The notes beneath the pieces are model-generated. The model was not told the DNA's origin, did no database searches, and saw only the letters and a list, made by a program, of their open reading frames with translations. This document shows, piece after piece, positions 25,661 to 34,966 of a stretch of 64,000 nucleotides of DNA. The translations under genes were made by a program, and so were the position numbers. The stretch's first letter is position 1; each line of letters opens with the position of its first letter. The stretch spans positions 324,882 to 388,881 of the forward strand of contig NZ_JAIWNA010000003.1 of NCBI RefSeq assembly GCF_020216065.1. Direction: 5' to 3'. The stretch is from Nocardia rosealba. GTDB lineage: Bacteria; Actinomycetota; Actinomycetes; Mycobacteriales; Mycobacteriaceae.

Positions 25661-26150
25661 GGTCACCGCCCGGTACGGCCGCACGTGCACCCACCGGCGT
25701 TATTTGTGGCACACATCACAGTTGCGTAGCAATTCGGGTCGGAACCTTTTCGCGAGCTTGGGTAAGTCTTTACTATTGATCCCGGCCCGTTTCCGAGGGC
25801 TCTTCTCGCAGCTCAGTGTCTGTTGCCAGTGCATGTTCGACCGATGAACCGGACGCCTCACCGCTCCGGCGAAGGAGAATGATGGCTACCGTCAATGGTT
25901 CGGGCGTTGTGAATTCTGCGCTGCCGCACACTGTTACGGCCGTTCGGCGCGTCACGGTGGCGGGGTGGTGTGTCCTGGCTCACCGATAGCGAATTGCTGT
26001 GGGCCACAACACGATGGCCGCGAGATTATGGCCACTCCCACTGTTGTTGCGGCACACTGGTTTTGCCAAATCTTTACCAATAGATTGATCACCGATGCCA
26101 TTCCTTCCCGGTTCGCCGTCGCACCGGGGTTCCCTGCGCGAAGGAGAGAC
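25661..26150. other. Long leader region of the SulP gene
   Basis: This 490-bp region is less GC-rich than its surroundings, especially around 26040-26095. It holds a 36-codon reading frame with a good ribosome-binding site (annotated separately) and, at the end, AAGGAGAGAC before the SulP start. No other gene is supported. The long leader suggests post-initiation control of the transporter. Confidence 0.5.
25879..25989 (+). CDS. Possible small leader peptide upstream of sulP-CA
   Basis: A 36-residue frame that starts ATGATG directly after GAAGGAGA, a strong ribosome-binding site at good spacing. It ends in GWCVLAHR with one Cys near the C-terminus, then TAG. Short Cys-containing leader peptides are known upstream of sulfur and anion genes in actinobacteria, which is why I list it. 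It could equally be a chance frame. Confidence 0.4.
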   Translation: MMATVNGSGVVNSALPHTVTAVRRVTVAGWCVLAHR

Positions 26151-28373
26151 ATGTCCGTAGATCAAGATCTCGCTCCGCCCGAGCCCGAGGTCGCGCCGCT
26201 CCCCGAAAACCCGTCCCGCGCACCGCGGTTGCAGAACATTTTGCGTCATGATCTGCCCGCCTCCATTGTCGTCTTCCTGGTCGCGTTGCCGTTGTCGCTC
26301 GGCATCGCGGTAGCCTCCGGCGCACCGGTCGCCGCCGGACTCGTTGCCGCCGTGATCGGTGGCATCGTCGCGGGTTCGCTCGGCGGTTCGGTCCTGCAGG
26401 TCAGTGGTCCCGCCGCCGGACTCACCGTCGTCGTTGCCGAATCGATTACCCAGTTCGGCTGGCGGACAACCTGTTTCATCGTCGCTGCCGCCGGCGTGCT
26501 GCAGATCCTGTTCGGGCTGAGCCGCATCGCGCGCGCCGCCCTCGCCGTGGCGCCCGTGGTGGTGCACGCGATGCTCGCGGGTATCGGCATCACCATCGCG
26601 CTGCAGCAGATCCACGTGCTGCTCGGCGGTTCCTCGCACAGCAGCGCATGGCGCAATCTCGTCGAACTGCCCGGTCAGCTGCTGTCCGTGCACGGCGGCG
26701 GCGCGCTCGTCGGTGCCGTGGTGATCGCGGTGATGCTCGGCTGGAAGTACGTCCCACCGGCCTTGCGCGCGGTGCCCGGCCCGCTCGTCGCCGTGGTCGT
26801 CGGCACACTGATCTCGTTCCTGTTCACCGACATCGACCGCATCGTCCTCGACGGCTCGATCTTCGACGCCCTGCAACTGCCGCAGCTGCCCTCGGATAAC
26901 TGGGCGGGCGTGGCCATGATGGTGCTCACCATCGCGCTCATCGCCAGCGTGGAGAGCCTGCTCTCGGCGGTCGCCGTCGACAAGATGCACACCGGTCCGC
27001 GCACCGATTTCGACCGCGAACTCGTCGGCCAGGGCTCGGCGAACGTGCTTTCGGGCCTGGTCGGCGGTCTGCCGATCACCGGTGTGATCGTGCGGAGTTC
27101 GGCCAATGTGGCCGCGGGCGCGCGCTCGCGTGCCTCGGCGATCATGCACGGCGTCTGGGTGCTGGTGTTCTCGGTGGCGCTGGTCGGGTTGGTGGAGCAG
27201 ATCCCGATGGCGGCGCTGGCCGGTCTGCTCATCGTGATCGGCATCCAGTTGGTGAAGATCGCCCACATCCGGTCCGCCAAACGGACCGGTGACCTGCTGA
27301 TCTACCTCGTCACGGTGCTCGGCGTCGTGTTCCTGAACCTGCTGGAGGGCGTGCTGCTCGGGCTCGGGCTCGCCTTCGCGCTGCTGCTGTGGCGGGTGGT
27401 GCGTGTGCAGGTGAGCGCGGTGCCGGTGGGGGCGCGCTGGCTGGTCCGCATCGACGGATCGTGCACCTTCCTCGCACTGCCCAAGCTGTCCTCGGAACTG
27501 GCCAAGGTACCCGCCGGTGCCGAGGTGACGGTGGAGATGACCGTCGACTTCCTCGACCACGCCGCCTTCGAGGCCATCGAGGATTGGCAGCGTCAGCTGG
27601 AAAGTTCGGGTGGCCGTGTCGATTTCGTGGAGATCGGCAGCGCGCGGATGGCCGGTGCCGGCGCGGCGCCGCCCGCCCGTGGCTTCGGGCGGCAGGTGTG
27701 GGACGAGTTCCTCGGACCGTGGCGCCACCGCGCCTCCGGCGGCGACGCACTGCGGGCCGGTGTGTCGGCCTTCCATCGCAGCCACGCCCACGTGGTGCGG
27801 CCGCACCTGGACGGATTGCGCGACCGGCAGGACCCCGACTCGTTCTTCCTCACCTGCGCCGATTCACGGATCGTGCCCAACGTGATCACCTCCAGCGGTC
27901 CCGGTGACCTGTTCACCGTGCGCAACGTGGGCAACCTGGTGCCGATCACCGGCGACCACTCCGTCGAGGCCGCGCTGGCGTTCGCGTTGGACGAACTCGC
28001 GGTGCGCTCGGTGGTGGTGTGCGGGCACTCCGCCTGCGGGGCGATGAAGGCGGTCTACACCGGCGCCGACGCCGAGGGCGGGCTCAGTTCCTGGCTCGCG
28101 CACGCCGAGGCCAGCCTGGAGCGGTTCCGCGCCGGTCACCCGGTGGTCCGGGCGGCCAGGGCAGCGGGCTTCGACGAGATCGACCAGCTCAGCATGGTGA
28201 ACGTGGCCGTACAGATCGAAACGCTGCATCGTCATCCCGCGGTGCGGCGTGCCGTCGAGGAGCGTGGGCTGGTCGTGTCGGGGCTGTTCTTCGACATCGC
28301 CGGTGCCCGGGTGCTCGAGGTGACCGCCGACGGCGTCCGAACCATCGACGGTGACATCGGCGTCGGACTGTGA
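26151..28373 (+). CDS. SulP anion transporter fused to beta-carbonic anhydrase
   Basis: A 740-residue fusion. Residues about 25-440 are a SulP (SLC26-type) membrane domain with around 10-12 hydrophobic segments (DLPASIVVFLVALPLSLGIA, then SGPAAGLTVVV). Residues about 450-530 correspond to a STAS-like stretch. Residues about 555-740 are a beta-carbonic anhydrase with zinc ligands Cys569, His626 and Cys629 and the Asp571-Arg573 dyad (CADSR, CGHSAC). The fusion implies import of bicarbonate (or proton-linked export) coupled to CO2 hydration at the inner membrane face. ATG 26151 follows AAGGAGAGAC. Substrate assignment is by family knowledge. Confidence 0.92.
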   Translation: MSVDQDLAPPEPEVAPLPENPSRAPRLQNILRHDLPASIVVFLVALPLSLGIAVASGAPVAAGLVAAVIGGIVAGSLGGSVLQVSGPAAGLTVVVAESITQFGWRTTCFIVAAAGVLQILFGLSRIARAALAVAPVVVHAMLAGIGITIALQQIHVLLGGSSHSSAWRNLVELPGQLLSVHGGGALVGAVVIAVMLGWKYVPPALRAVPGPLVAVVVGTLISFLFTDIDRIVLDGSIFDALQLPQLPSDNWAGVAMMVLTIALIASVESLLSAVAVDKMHTGPRTDFDRELVGQGSANVLSGLVGGLPITGVIVRSSANVAAGARSRASAIMHGVWVLVFSVALVGLVEQIPMAALAGLLIVIGIQLVKIAHIRSAKRTGDLLIYLVTVLGVVFLNLLEGVLLGLGLAFALLLWRVVRVQVSAVPVGARWLVRIDGSCTFLALPKLSSELAKVPAGAEVTVEMTVDFLDHAAFEAIEDWQRQLESSGGRVDFVEIGSARMAGAGAAPPARGFGRQVWDEFLGPWRHRASGGDALRAGVSAFHRSHAHVVRPHLDGLRDRQDPDSFFLTCADSRIVPNVITSSGPGDLFTVRNVGNLVPITGDHSVEAALAFALDELAVRSVVVCGHSACGAMKAVYTGADAEGGLSSWLAHAEASLERFRAGHPVVRAARAAGFDEIDQLSMVNVAVQIETLHRHPAVRRAVEERGLVVSGLFFDIAGARVLEVTADGVRTIDGDIGVGL

Positions 28374-28393
28374 CCGGCCGGCGGTCGGCTCGT

Positions 28394-28399
28394 TAGGCT
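28394..28399 (+). promoter_or_regulatory. -10 box of a leaderless gene
   Basis: TAGGCT lies 6 bp before ATG 28406, so transcription should start at or next to the start codon. No ribosome-binding site is present. Confidence 0.5.
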
Positions 28400-28405
28400 G
28401 ACACA

Positions 28406-28885
28406 ATGACCAGCGAGCCGACCGCCGACCGCGCCGAATCCGACACCGTGGCCACCGCCTCCGGCTCGCCCGGACGGTGGGACGCGATCAAGGATCGCGG
28501 GCGCGCCTTCCGGGAAGGCATTGCCGCCCGCCCTATTCTGAACGCCGGCTACCGCGTCGCCGTCGGCGTGATCGGTGGGTTGGTGCTGATCGTCGGGATC
28601 ATCACGATCCCGTACCCGGGACCCGGCTGGGCGCTCGTGTTCGCGGGCTTCGGCATCCTGGCCACCGAGTTCATGTGGGCGCACCACACCCTCACCTGGG
28701 TGCGTGGCAAATACCGGATCGTCATGGACTGGTACACCTCGCGCGGCTGGGTGATCAAGACGCTGGGCGCGGTCGCCACCTTCGCCCTCGTCGTCGTGAC
28801 GTTGTGGCTGCTCGGCACATATTCGATGGTCGGCGGGTGGATCGGAGTCGATTGGCCATGGTTGCGCAGTCCCCTGATGTCGTGA
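28406..28885 (+). CDS. PGPGW-family (TIGR02611-like) membrane protein
   Basis: A 159-residue membrane protein. A polar N-terminus of about 50 residues is followed by a hydrophobic segment (VAVGVIGGLVLIVGIITI), the signature PYPGPGWALVFAGFGILATEF, and a third segment (AVATFALVVVTLWLLGTY). The PGPGW motif defines this actinobacterial family of unknown function. Likely leaderless. The next gene starts inside its last codons (28-bp overlap), which links them. Confidence 0.85.
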   Translation: MTSEPTADRAESDTVATASGSPGRWDAIKDRGRAFREGIAARPILNAGYRVAVGVIGGLVLIVGIITIPYPGPGWALVFAGFGILATEFMWAHHTLTWVRGKYRIVMDWYTSRGWVIKTLGAVATFALVVVTLWLLGTYSMVGGWIGVDWPWLRSPLMS

Positions 28886-29529
28886 GCACGGCCCCCGGCC
28901 GCGCGCTCACCGATCCCGCCTGGCTATCGGCCAGGATCACCGAGATGAGCCGCTCGTGGGGCACCGAGACCCGGCGCGTCGGCGGCACCCTGTGGTGGTG
29001 CATGGTCGCCTCGGCCCTGGTCGAGCCCATCACCTCCGCCTACGCGAAGGGCTATCCCGCCCCGCTGGCCGCCCTCGACGAATTCGAGTGCGAGATCCGC
29101 CCGGACGGGGGAGTGGAGCGAGTGCGGTTCCGCGCCTTCGCACCCGTCACGTCGGGTGCCGCCCGCGAGGCTGTGCAACGGCCGTCCCCCGGCGACACCG
29201 TTGTCGGTACCGCCTTGCGCGAGACGCTGGCAGTCGTGATCCCGCAGGTAGCGGCGGTTTCCGGGGCGGCGGTGCCCGCCCTGTGGGCGATCGTCACCGA
29301 CGCCATCGGCAATCGGGCCCTCGACGCGGGCGCCCGGGCCGCGGGCGAACAGCTCGCCGCCGAGGTCGGTTCCCGGCTACCCGCCCCACGCTTCGTCAGC
29401 CTCGCCGACCGCACTTTCGTCAAGCGGATCTCGTGCTGCCTGGTCTACGAGGTCCCCACCTGCACGATGTGCACCAGTTGTCCCAAACGCCCACCCGCCG
29501 AGCGAACGGCCTTGCTGTCGCAAGCCTGA
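28858..29529 (+). CDS. FhuF-like 2Fe-2S protein
   Basis: A 223-residue protein ending in the FhuF iron-sulfur signature CC-x10-C-x2-C: Cys194, Cys205 and Cys208 with the adjacent Cys193, plus an extra Cys202. FhuF-type proteins reduce ferric siderophores in the cytosol, so this one probably helps release imported iron. The start ATG 28858 overlaps the PGPGW gene in another frame; no separate ribosome-binding site is clear. No siderophore uptake genes are nearby. Confidence 0.82.
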   Translation: MVAQSPDVVSTAPGRALTDPAWLSARITEMSRSWGTETRRVGGTLWWCMVASALVEPITSAYAKGYPAPLAALDEFECEIRPDGGVERVRFRAFAPVTSGAAREAVQRPSPGDTVVGTALRETLAVVIPQVAAVSGAAVPALWAIVTDAIGNRALDAGARAAGEQLAAEVGSRLPAPRFVSLADRTFVKRISCCLVYEVPTCTMCTSCPKRPPAERTALLSQA

Positions 29530-29565
29530 TCCCCGGGATCCATCCCACCCCCAGTAGAGTTGGGC

Positions 29566-29608
29566 GCGGTGCGGGGATGGCCCGCACCGCTGTGGGGTCC
29601 GCCCCACA
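29566..29608 (+). promoter_or_regulatory. Two tandem hairpins in the thrS 5' leader
   Basis: GCGGTGCGGG pairs with CCCGCACCGC over a 5-base loop, and TGTGGGG pairs with CCCCACA over a 4-base loop, 1 bp apart. They lie between a possible -10 (TAGAGT at 29555-29560) and the AAGGAGAG site. No T-box consensus was found. Confidence 0.4.
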
Positions 29609-29635
29609 GAACGCGACGTCAAGGAGAGCATTCCC

Positions 29636-31693
29636 GTGACCACCTCTGCACCGATCAGCCCAGTCGCGCTCGTCACCGTGCCGGCCGGGACTACCGCGGG
29701 CGCGGCGGTGCGGGAAGCGGGTCTGCCGACCAAGGGCCCCGACACCGTTGTCGTCGTGCGCGACGCCGACGGCGCACTCAAGGACCTGTCCTGGGTTCCC
29801 ACCGAAGACGCCGAGGTCGAGCCCGTCGCCGCGAACAGCGAGGACGGGCGCAGCGTGATCCGGCACTCGGCCGCGCACGTGCTCGCCCAGGCGGTGCAGC
29901 AGGAGTTCCCCGAGGCCAAGCTGGGCATCGGGCCGCCGATCAAGGACGGCTTCTACTACGACTTCCGCGTCGAGCGGCCGTTCACCCCCGAGGACCTGGC
30001 CAAGCTGGAATCCCGGATGAAGAAGATCATCAAAGGCGCGCAACGGTTTTCGCGCCGGGTGGTCGAGGTGGAGGACGCGCGCGTCGAGCTCGCCGGTGAG
30101 CCGTTCAAGCTCGAACTCATCAGCGACAAGTCCGGCATCGACGACCCCGAGATCATGGAGGTCGGCGGCAACGAGCTGACCATCTACGACAACCTCGACC
30201 CGCGCACCGGCGAGAAGCTGTGGGGCGACCTGTGCCGCGGCCCGCACATCCCCACCACCAAGTTCATCCCCGCCTTCAAGCTCACCCGCTCCTCGGCCGC
30301 GTACTGGCGTGGCGATCAGGACCGGGAAGACCTGCAGCGCATCTACGGCACCGCCTGGGAATCGACCGAGGCGATGGACGAGTACCTGCACCTGCTGGCC
30401 GAGGCCGAGCGCCGCGACCACCGCAAGCTGGGCCTCGAGCTCGACCTGTTCTCCTTCCCCGACGAGCTCGGCTCGGGCCTGCCGGTGTTCCACCCCAAGG
30501 GCGGCATCATCCGCAAGGAGATGGAGGAGTACTCGCGTCAGCGCCACATCGACGCGGGCTACGAGTTCGTCAACACCCCGCACATCACCAAGGGCGCGCT
30601 GTTCGAGACCTCCGGCCACCTGGACTGGTACCGCGACGGCATGTTCCCGGCCATGCACCTCGATGCCGAGCTCAACGACGACGGCACCGTGCGCAAGCCC
30701 GGCCAGGACTATTACGTCAAGCCGATGAACTGCCCGATGCACAACCTGATCTTCCGGGCGCGAGGCCGTTCCTACCGTGAGCTGCCGTTGCGGATGTTCG
30801 AGTTCGGGTCGGTGTACCGCTACGAGAAGTCGGGTGTGATCCACGGCCTGACCCGGGTGCGCGGCATGACCCAGGACGACGCCCACATCTACTGCACCAA
30901 AGAGCAGATGCACGGCGAACTCACCACCACCTTGAACTTCGTGCTGTCGCTGCTCAAGGACTACGGTCTCGACGACTTCTACCTGGAGCTGTCGACCAAG
31001 GACCCGAAGAAGTTCGTCGGCTCCGACGAGCTGTGGGAAGAGGCCACCGAAACCCTGTCGAAGGTGGCGTCGGCCTCGGGTCTCGAGCTGGTCCCCGATC
31101 CGGGCGGCGCCGCGTTCTACGGCCCGAAGATCTCCGTGCAGGCCAAGGACGCACTGGGCCGTACCTGGCAGATGTCGACCATCCAGCTCGACTTCAACCT
31201 GCCCGAACGGTTCAACCTCGAATACACCGCCTCCGACGGCACCAAGCAGCGCCCGGTGATGATCCACCGTGCCCTCTTCGGTTCCATCGAGCGATTCTTC
31301 GGTGTGCTCACCGAGCACTACGCCGGTGCGTTCCCCGCGTGGCTGTCGCCCGTGCAGGTAGTCGGCATCCCGGTGGCGGAAAACTTTGTGCCCCACCTGG
31401 ATTCGGTGATCGAGCAGCTGACCGACGCCGGTGTGCGCGCCCAGGTGGACCGCAGCGACGACCGCATGCAGAAGAAGATCTTCAACCAGACCGCGCAGAA
31501 GGTGCCCTTCATGCTGCTGGCCGGCGCCCGCGACGTGGAGTCCGGCGCCGTGAGCTTCCGGTTCCGCGACGGCACCCAGGTCAACGGCGTGCCCGTCGAC
31601 GACGCGGTGGCCACTATCGTGGCCTGGGTCGGCAACCGGGAGAACGCCTCGCCGACGGCGGAGGGCTTCGAGATCGTCAAGGCGAGCTCATGA
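29636..31693 (+). CDS. thrS: Threonyl-tRNA synthetase
   Basis: A 685-residue class II synthetase, normal length. An N-terminal TGS domain is followed by the editing domain with HSAAH near residue 80, then the catalytic core with the class II motifs and the zinc-site segment MNCPMH near 364, and an anticodon-binding domain at the C-terminus. It charges tRNA-Thr in the cytosol. Start is GTG 29636 after AAGGAGAGC. The stop overlaps the HIT gene by 4 bp, as in the M. tuberculosis order. Confidence 0.98.
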   Translation: MTTSAPISPVALVTVPAGTTAGAAVREAGLPTKGPDTVVVVRDADGALKDLSWVPTEDAEVEPVAANSEDGRSVIRHSAAHVLAQAVQQEFPEAKLGIGPPIKDGFYYDFRVERPFTPEDLAKLESRMKKIIKGAQRFSRRVVEVEDARVELAGEPFKLELISDKSGIDDPEIMEVGGNELTIYDNLDPRTGEKLWGDLCRGPHIPTTKFIPAFKLTRSSAAYWRGDQDREDLQRIYGTAWESTEAMDEYLHLLAEAERRDHRKLGLELDLFSFPDELGSGLPVFHPKGGIIRKEMEEYSRQRHIDAGYEFVNTPHITKGALFETSGHLDWYRDGMFPAMHLDAELNDDGTVRKPGQDYYVKPMNCPMHNLIFRARGRSYRELPLRMFEFGSVYRYEKSGVIHGLTRVRGMTQDDAHIYCTKEQMHGELTTTLNFVLSLLKDYGLDDFYLELSTKDPKKFVGSDELWEEATETLSKVASASGLELVPDPGGAAFYGPKISVQAKDALGRTWQMSTIQLDFNLPERFNLEYTASDGTKQRPVMIHRALFGSIERFFGVLTEHYAGAFPAWLSPVQVVGIPVAENFVPHLDSVIEQLTDAGVRAQVDRSDDRMQKKIFNQTAQKVPFMLLAGARDVESGAVSFRFRDGTQVNGVPVDDAVATIVAWVGNRENASPTAEGFEIVKASS

Positions 31694-32244
31694 GCGAACA
31701 GGCCGAGGCGTCGGCGGGCTCCATCGTCGACGCCGGGGCGGGCAGGCCCGACCGGTTGCAGCGGATCTGGACGCCCTACCGGATGTCCTACATCACCGGC
31801 GAGGTGAAGCCCAAGGACGCCACCGGGCACCCGTTCACCGACATCCCCAAGATGTCGGACGAGGACGGACTCATCATCGCCCGCGGCGAGCAGGTGTACG
31901 CCGTGCTCAACTTGTACCCGTACAACCCAGGACACATGATGGTGGTGCCGTACCGCCGGGTAGCCGACCTGGAAGACCTCACCCCCGCCGAGAGCGCGGA
32001 ACTGATGTCGTTCACCCAGCAGGCCATCCGCGTGATGAAACGGGTCTCCCGGCCCGCCGGATTCAACGTGGGACTCAACCTTGGCGGAGTGGCCGGTGGT
32101 TCGCTCGCCGACCACCTGCACCAGCACATCGTTCCGCGCTGGGGCGGGGATGCGAACTTCATCACCGTGGTCGGCGGGGTGAAGGTGATGCCTCAGTTGT
32201 TGCGCGAAACGCGGCAATTGCTGGCGGAGGCGTGGGAGGAATAG
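31690..32244 (+). CDS. HIT-family protein (Ap4A phosphorylase-like)
   Basis: A 184-residue protein with the histidine triad HLHQH at 142-146 (His142, His144, His146) followed by IVPRW. The M. tuberculosis counterpart at this position, Rv2613c, is described as a diadenosine tetraphosphate phosphorylase, so the likely role is turnover of dinucleoside polyphosphates. It is coupled to thrS by an ATGA overlap, which is sensible because synthetases make Ap4A as a by-product. Confidence 0.93.
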   Translation: MSEQAEASAGSIVDAGAGRPDRLQRIWTPYRMSYITGEVKPKDATGHPFTDIPKMSDEDGLIIARGEQVYAVLNLYPYNPGHMMVVPYRRVADLEDLTPAESAELMSFTQQAIRVMKRVSRPAGFNVGLNLGGVAGGSLADHLHQHIVPRWGGDANFITVVGGVKVMPQLLRETRQLLAEAWEE

Positions 32245-32250
32245 GACACC

Positions 32251-32925
32251 GTGCTCAGCTTCTTCGGGCGGCAGACGTTTGCCAAAGCGACTGCGCCGCT
32301 GGGCAAAGCGCTCGTCAAGACCGGGCTCACCCCCGACACGATGACCCTCATCGGCACCGCCGCGACGATCGTCGCGGCGGTGACGCTGTTTCCCAGCGGT
32401 CACCTGTTCTGGGGAACGATGGTCATCTGGCTGTTCGTCATGTTCGACATGCTCGACGGTGCGATGGCGCGCGCCCGCGGTGGCGGCACGAAGTACGGCG
32501 CGGTCCTCGACGCCACCTGTGACCGGGTGGCCGACGGTGCGATCTTCGCCGGTCTTGCCTGGTGGGCGGTCTACCACGAGCACAGCAAGCAGCTGTTCGT
32601 CGCGACGCTGATCGTGCTGGTCACCTCGCAGGTGATCTCGTACGCCAAGGCGCGGGCCGAGGCCAGTGGGCTGTCGGCCGACGGCGGGATCATCGAACGG
32701 CCGGACCGGCTGGTGATCGTGCTCGTCGGTGCCGGGCTCACCGGAATCGGCGGGCACTGGGGCATCGGCTGGCTCACCTGGGCGGTGTACGTGGCCATGT
32801 GGGTGCTGGCGGTGCTCAGCACCGTCACCGTGTTCCAGCGGGTGCTGGCGGTGCGCAACTCGCCGGGCGCGCGCACGGTGATTCCGCCCGCGCCGCAACA
32901 ACAGGCAGGGGAGACGGCGTCGTGA
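32251..32925 (+). CDS. pgsA: Phosphatidylinositol phosphate synthase
   Basis: A 224-residue CDP-alcohol phosphotransferase with about six membrane segments. The signature D-x2-D-G-x2-A-R-x8-G-x3-D-x3-D is complete (Asp66, Asp69, Asp87, Asp91). Context with patA and pimA points to synthesis of phosphatidylinositol phosphate from CDP-diacylglycerol and inositol phosphate at the plasma membrane, as for M. tuberculosis Rv2612c. Start GTG 32251 with GGAGGAATAGG upstream. The 4-bp GTGA overlap couples it to patA. Confidence 0.93.
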   Translation: MLSFFGRQTFAKATAPLGKALVKTGLTPDTMTLIGTAATIVAAVTLFPSGHLFWGTMVIWLFVMFDMLDGAMARARGGGTKYGAVLDATCDRVADGAIFAGLAWWAVYHEHSKQLFVATLIVLVTSQVISYAKARAEASGLSADGGIIERPDRLVIVLVGAGLTGIGGHWGIGWLTWAVYVAMWVLAVLSTVTVFQRVLAVRNSPGARTVIPPAPQQQAGETAS

Positions 32926-33845
32926 CCATCAGCGAACGGCTCAGCGACTGGGGCTATGCGGCGGGGTGGCGGCTGGTCCGTTCGGCGCCGGAATCCTTGG
33001 TGCGCAAGGCTTTCGACTTCGGCGCCGACCGTGCGACCAAGGACGGCGGACCGCCGCAGCTGCGCCGCAACCTGGCCCGCGTGCTCGGCGTAGCACCGGC
33101 CGACGTTCCCGACGACCTGATGCGGGCGAGCATGCGTTCCTACGCCCGGTACTGGCGTGAGGCGTTCCGGCTGCCGAGCATGGACCACAGCACCATCGAC
33201 TACTACGTCCACGGCCTGGAAAACGTCGACGCCGGCCTCGAAGCCGGGCGTGGCGTCATCTTCGTCCTGCCGCATTCCGGCAATTGGGACATAGCCGGGG
33301 TGTGGCTGGTCCAGCACTACGACACCTTCACCACCGTCGCCGAACGGCTGAAGCCCGAATCGCTGTTCGCACGGTTCGTGGCCTACCGCGAGAGCCTCGG
33401 CTTCGAGGTGTTCCCGCTCACCGGCGGTGAACAGCCACCGTTCGTGCCACTGACGGAACGGTTGCGGCAGAACCGGATCGTGTGCCTGATGGGCGAACGT
33501 GACCTCACCGGCCGCGGTGTGCCGGTGAACTTCTTCGGCGAACGTACCTGGATGCCCGCCGGTGCGGCCAAACTCGCCATCGAGACCGGCGCCGCGCTGA
33601 TGCCGGTGCACGCCTGGTTCACCACCGAGGCCGACGGCACCGAAGGGTGGGGTCTGAAAGCCGGTGCGCCGCTGGACGTCTCGGGCGGAGTGGCCGCGAC
33701 GACACAGCTGCTCGCCGACGAGTTCGCGGCGAACATCGCCCGGCACCCGGCCGACTGGCACATGCTGCAGCCTCTGTGGGAAGCCGACCTGTCGCCGGAA
33801 CGACTGGCCCGGATCGCCGCGGCCAAGGCGGGTGACGTGCGGTGA
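32922..33845 (+). CDS. patA: Phosphatidylinositol mannoside acyltransferase
   Basis: A 307-residue membrane-associated acyltransferase of the LpxL/HtrB type. The catalytic H-x4-D is HSGNWD (His118, Asp123), with Glu192 in MGERD as the further conserved acid. By family and position it acylates the mannose of phosphatidylinositol mannoside on the inner face of the membrane. Start GTG overlaps the pgsA stop, and its stop overlaps the pimA start, both by 4 bp. Confidence 0.93.
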   Translation: MTISERLSDWGYAAGWRLVRSAPESLVRKAFDFGADRATKDGGPPQLRRNLARVLGVAPADVPDDLMRASMRSYARYWREAFRLPSMDHSTIDYYVHGLENVDAGLEAGRGVIFVLPHSGNWDIAGVWLVQHYDTFTTVAERLKPESLFARFVAYRESLGFEVFPLTGGEQPPFVPLTERLRQNRIVCLMGERDLTGRGVPVNFFGERTWMPAGAAKLAIETGAALMPVHAWFTTEADGTEGWGLKAGAPLDVSGGVAATTQLLADEFAANIARHPADWHMLQPLWEADLSPERLARIAAAKAGDVR

Positions 33846-34966
33846 AGATCGGCATGGTCTGCCCGTACTCCTTCGACGTGCCCGGCGGTGTGCAGGCACA
33901 TGTGGTCGAGCTGGCACGAGTGTTCATCGAGCGCGGTCATCGGGTGAGCGTGCTCGCCCCGGCGTCCGACGACACGCCGTTGCCCGACTTCGTCGTCTCG
34001 GCCGGTCGCGCCGTCGCCATCCCCTACAACGGGTCGGTGGCGCGACTGTCGTTCGGGCCGATGGCCTACACGCGCATCCGCCGCTGGATCGACAGCAACG
34101 ACTTCGACGTGCTGCACATCCACGAACCCAACGCGCCGAGTCTGTCGATGCTCGCGCTCAAGATCGCCGAAGGCCCCATCGTGGCGACCTTCCACACCTC
34201 GACCACGAAGTCGTTGGTGCTCAGCACTTTTCAGGGTGTGCTGCGCCCGTACCACGAGAAGATCAGCGGGCGGATCGCCGTGTCGGAGCTGGCCAGGCGC
34301 TGGCAGGTGGAGGCGCTCGGGTCGGATGCGGTGGAGATTCCCAACGGGGTCGATGTGTCGGCGTTCGCGCGCGGTCCGCTGCTCGACGGCTACCCCCGCG
34401 CCGGCAAGACGGTGCTGTTCCTCGGCCGCTACGACGAGCCGCGCAAGGGCATGGACGTGCTGCTCGCCGCCCTGCCCGCGCTCGTCGAACGTCATCCCGA
34501 CGTGGAGATCCTGATCGTCGGGCGCGGTGACGAGGACAGGCTGCGCCGCGAGGCGGGCCCCCACGCCGGGCACCTGCGCTTCCTCGGTCAGGTCTCCGAC
34601 GCCGAGAAAGCCGCCGCGCTGCGCAGCGCCGATGTGTACGTGGCACCGAACCTGGGTGGGGAGAGCTTCGGCATCATCCTCATCGAGGCCATGGCGGCGG
34701 GCACGCCGGTCGTGGCCAGCGAACTCGACGCCTTCCGCCGTGTGCTGCGCGACGGCAGCGCCGGTCTGCTCACCCCCGTGGGCGACGCGGAAGCGCTGGC
34801 CGAGGCCATCGACACGCTGCTCACCGACGACGACACCCGCGACCGGTTGGTGCGCACCGCCACCCAGGTGGTCGCCGCCTACGACTGGCCGGTGGTCGCC
34901 GAACAGATCCTGCGCGTGTACGAGACCGTCACCGTCGGCGACAACGGGGTGCGGGCCGCCGGATGA
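33842..34966 (+). CDS. pimA: Phosphatidylinositol alpha-mannosyltransferase
   Basis: A 374-residue GT-B fold, GT4-family glycosyltransferase. GGVQAHV at 15-21 is the N-terminal phosphate loop and ESFGIILIEAMAAG near 279-292 contains the E-x7-E of GT4 enzymes. It transfers the first mannose from GDP-mannose to phosphatidylinositol. Length and neighbours match M. tuberculosis Rv2610c. Start GTG 33842 overlaps patA. Confidence 0.95.
   Translation: MKIGMVCPYSFDVPGGVQAHVVELARVFIERGHRVSVLAPASDDTPLPDFVVSAGRAVAIPYNGSVARLSFGPMAYTRIRRWIDSNDFDVLHIHEPNAPSLSMLALKIAEGPIVATFHTSTTKSLVLSTFQGVLRPYHEKISGRIAVSELARRWQVEALGSDAVEIPNGVDVSAFARGPLLDGYPRAGKTVLFLGRYDEPRKGMDVLLAALPALVERHPDVEILIVGRGDEDRLRREAGPHAGHLRFLGQVSDAEKAAALRSADVYVAPNLGGESFGIILIEAMAAGTPVVASELDAFRRVLRDGSAGLLTPVGDAEALAEAIDTLLTDDDTRDRLVRTATQVVAAYDWPVVAEQILRVYETVTVGDNGVRAAG

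Noticed and set aside
25980..27806. Minus-strand frame of 608 codons opposite sulP
   Set aside because: His/Asp-rich shadow of hydrophobic codons of the transporter.
29530..29635. T-box riboswitch before thrS
   Set aside because: The hairpins lack the T-box core and a specifier loop; actinobacterial thrS is not usually T-box controlled.
29420..31396. Long open frame on the minus strand opposite thrS (658 codons)
   Set aside because: Mirror of a high-GC gene with no family resemblance; thrS is unmistakable on the other strand.
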